DNA from: a bacterium
Lineage (GTDB): Bacteria > UBP18 > UBA7526
Assembly (NCBI GenBank): GCA_018903055.1
Contig: JAHIPW010000185.1
Span: 1 to 7,364 of the forward strand
Direction: 5' to 3'
DNA: 7,364 bases
The position numbers were made by a program, and so were the translations under genes. This document shows positions 6,550 through 7,364 of the stretch, piece after piece. The first letter of the stretch is position 1, and every line of letters begins with the position of its first letter. Below the pieces are notes generated by a model. The model was given only the letters and a program-made list of their open reading frames with translations, was not told the origin of the DNA and made no database searches.

Positions 6550-6843
6550 ATGACTAATTTAATTCTGGGAATCCATATCGTGGCAAGTCTCTTATTAATT
6601 CTTATTGTTCTTATGCAGTCGGCTAAAGGGGGAGGTCTGGGAGGAGCCTTTGGGGGAGTAACCGAGACCGCCTTTGGTGCTCAGGCAGGGACCTTTCTAA
6701 CCAGACTCACCACCACCCTGGCCATTCTCTTTATGGTTACCTCTCTGACCTTAGCCGTTTTCTCCTCTAAAAAGAGAGTTTCTGTTATGGAGAAAGAGCC
6801 CACAGTAGAGACCATCCCGGAAGAGACTCCAGAGGACGAATAA
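6550..6843 (+). CDS. secG: preprotein translocase subunit SecG
   Basis: SecG is the small non-essential subunit of the SecYEG channel in the inner membrane and aids SecA-driven export. From ATG 6550 it has 97 residues (two more if the GTG at 6544 were used). There are two membrane helices, about 3-21 and 51-69, joined by the conserved cytoplasmic loop: LMQSAKGGGLGGAFGG (21-36), then FGAQAGTFLTRLTTTLA (42-58). The C-terminal tail after SSKKR is acidic (EETPEDE) and variable, as is usual in the family. It follows pgk after a spacer with a nested inverted repeat and the ATCTGT array; pgk-(tpiA)-secG followed by a tRNA-Leu gene is a familiar order. Two strong hairpins follow, the second a likely terminator. 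Confidence 0.92.
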   Translation: MTNLILGIHIVASLLLILIVLMQSAKGGGLGGAFGGVTETAFGAQAGTFLTRLTTTLAILFMVTSLTLAVFSSKKRVSVMEKEPTVETIPEETPEDE

Positions 6844-6864
6844 CTGGATTTTTCGTTCGTCTAT

Positions 6865-6913
6865 AGAAAATAGAGATCGGTTGTTAGAAAACGGAAATCG
6901 GTAGGGAGAACGG
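6865..6913. repeat. 21-bp direct repeat, two units and a partial third
   Basis: Units start at 6865 and 6886, both AGAAAA followed by an A/G-rich stretch and ATCGG; a shortened unit (AGAACGG) starts at 6907. A related AGAAAACGGAT word recurs at about 6952. The units are degenerate and non-coding. Confidence 0.45.
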
Positions 6914-6917
6914 AAAA

Positions 6918-6946
6918 CCCCGTAAAGCCGCTTCGCGTCAACGGGG
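6918..6946. other. CCCCGT/ACGGGG hairpin after secG
   Basis: CCCCGT (6918-6923) pairs with ACGGGG (6941-6946); inside, CGC-TTC-GCG forms a second small stem. It is followed by CAGG, as the next hairpin is followed by CAGT, and both are preceded by an A/T base plus ACCCC, so the two look like members of one palindromic family. No T-run follows. Confidence 0.5.
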
Positions 6947-6973
6947 CAGGCAGAAAACGGATTTCACTATTTA

Positions 6974-7012
6974 CCCCGTTAGATGGCGAAGCCTATCTAA
7001 TGGGGCAGTTTT
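6974..7012 (+). terminator. strong hairpin, likely terminator after secG
   Basis: CCCCGTTAGAT (6974-6984) pairs with ATCTAATGGGG (6995-7005) over 11 bp with one G-T pair; GGC-GAA-GCC extends the stem by 3 bp with one bulged T at 6994. CAGTTTTCG follows, giving a short T-run 3 nt after the stem. It sits between secG and the tRNA gene. The stem is certain; termination is plausible because the T-run is only four bases. Confidence 0.5.
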
Positions 7013-7068
7013 CGAATTTCTGTCAACTATTTTCGAATGATGCAGAGTCCAGTAGCTAAGTTATAGAA

Positions 7069-7153
7069 GGGCTGGTGGCGGAATTGGTATACGCGCACGT
7101 TTGAGGGGCGTGTGGGGTAACCCGTGGAGGTTCAAGTCCTCTCCAGCCCACCA
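7069..7153 (+). tRNA. tRNA-Leu (GAG anticodon)
   Basis: The cloverleaf can be built fully. The acceptor GGGCTGG (7069-7075) pairs with CCAGCCC (7143-7149). The D-arm is GCG/CGC (7078-7080, 7092-7094) with GG in its loop. The anticodon stem CACGT/GCGTG (7096-7100, 7108-7112) holds the loop TTGAGGG with anticodon GAG at 7103-7105. A 13-nt class II variable arm with GGG/CCC (7113-7125) precedes the T-arm GGAGG-TTCAAGT-CCTCT (7126-7142). Discriminator A at 7150 suits leucine, and CCA (7151-7153) is encoded. It reads CUC and CUU codons. The gene stands alone behind the secG hairpins. Confidence 0.95.
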
Positions 7154-7160
7154 AATTTAT

Positions 7161-7318
7161 CGGGATGGGAGTTATCTCGTGCCCCGACTTTCTGTCGGGG
7201 TCGTCCGCACCATCCCGAGCCCTTCGCCTATGGCTCAGGATACCTCGGCGAAGTATCCCGCCCCTCTGGGGTTCTCGTCCCGAGACCCCGACGGGGTCGA
7301 GGGAAGGCAAAGCCGAGG
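7161..7318. repeat. GC-rich cluster of hairpins downstream of tRNA-Leu
   Basis: Successive stems can be read. CGGGATGG (7161-7168) pairs with CCATCCCG (7210-7217), enclosing CCCCGAC/GTCGGGG (7182-7188, 7194-7200). GAGCC/GGCTC (7217-7221, 7232-7236) follows, then GGATAC/GTATCC (7238-7243, 7253-7258), CCCC/GGGG (7261-7264, 7268-7271) and GACCCC/GGGGTC (7284-7289, 7293-7298). CCTCGGC (7243-7249) can alternatively pair with GCCGAGG (7312-7318). The block is clearly GC-richer than the rest of the window and has no convincing protein. It may be a structured RNA or a pile of palindromic repeats; the last 46 bases of the window beyond it show nothing further. Confidence 0.5.
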
Positions 7319-7364
7319 GGCGATAGCGAAAGACTTCCTTATAATCTCCAATGGGATAAGGCTT

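Noticed and set aside
7056-7310. Minus-strand reading frame of 84 codons over the tRNA gene
   Set aside because: Its start region is the antisense of tRNA-Leu, a well-known source of spurious proteins, and the rest covers palindromic GC-rich sequence.

Overview
The window comes from a diderm bacterium with an LPS-type outer membrane: it encodes LptF and LptG, the membrane subunits of the LPS exporter. Every intact gene is a housekeeping gene with ordinary codons and no signs of recent transfer. The long, repeat-rich spacers between single genes suggest an uncultivated phylum (Omnitrophota-like is my guess), but that rests on style only and is weak.

Layout from left to right. (1) 1-396: the 3' end of an unidentified plus-strand gene, then a short stretch that reads as the C-terminal half of a SpoVG-family protein whose N-terminal half is not readable in one frame. 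(2) 397-652: a spacer of degenerate repeats and hairpins lying between converging genes. (3) 653-2828, minus strand: lptF followed 1 nt later by lptG, a tight two-gene operon for LPS transport. (4) 2829-3118: a divergent spacer with a 70-bp tandem heptamer array and the probable comF promoter. (5) 3119-3841: a ComF-family phosphoribosyltransferase. (6) 3842-3989: promoter and a hairpin-bearing leader, then gap (3990-4985) and pgk (5172-6362), consecutive glycolytic enzymes, then secG (6550-6843), a Sec translocon subunit. (7) 6844-7364: hairpins, a tRNA-Leu(GAG) gene with encoded CCA, and a GC-rich cluster of hairpins running to near the window edge.

gap and pgk act in succession: GAPDH makes 1,3-bisphosphoglycerate and PGK takes ATP from it. 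gap-pgk-tpiA-secG is a familiar gene order; tpiA is missing between pgk and secG here. The gap-pgk and pgk-secG spacers are each close to 190 nt and full of inverted repeats, so simple co-transcription is not assured.

I see no defence system, CRISPR array, transposase, prophage gene or new enzyme system. The unusual material is in the spacers: 7-bp-periodic degenerate repeats occur in four of them, a 28-bp repeat lies upstream of both lptF and pgk (and supplies the likely pgk ribosome binding site), and several spacers fold into nested hairpins. All repeat and hairpin calls were made by eye.
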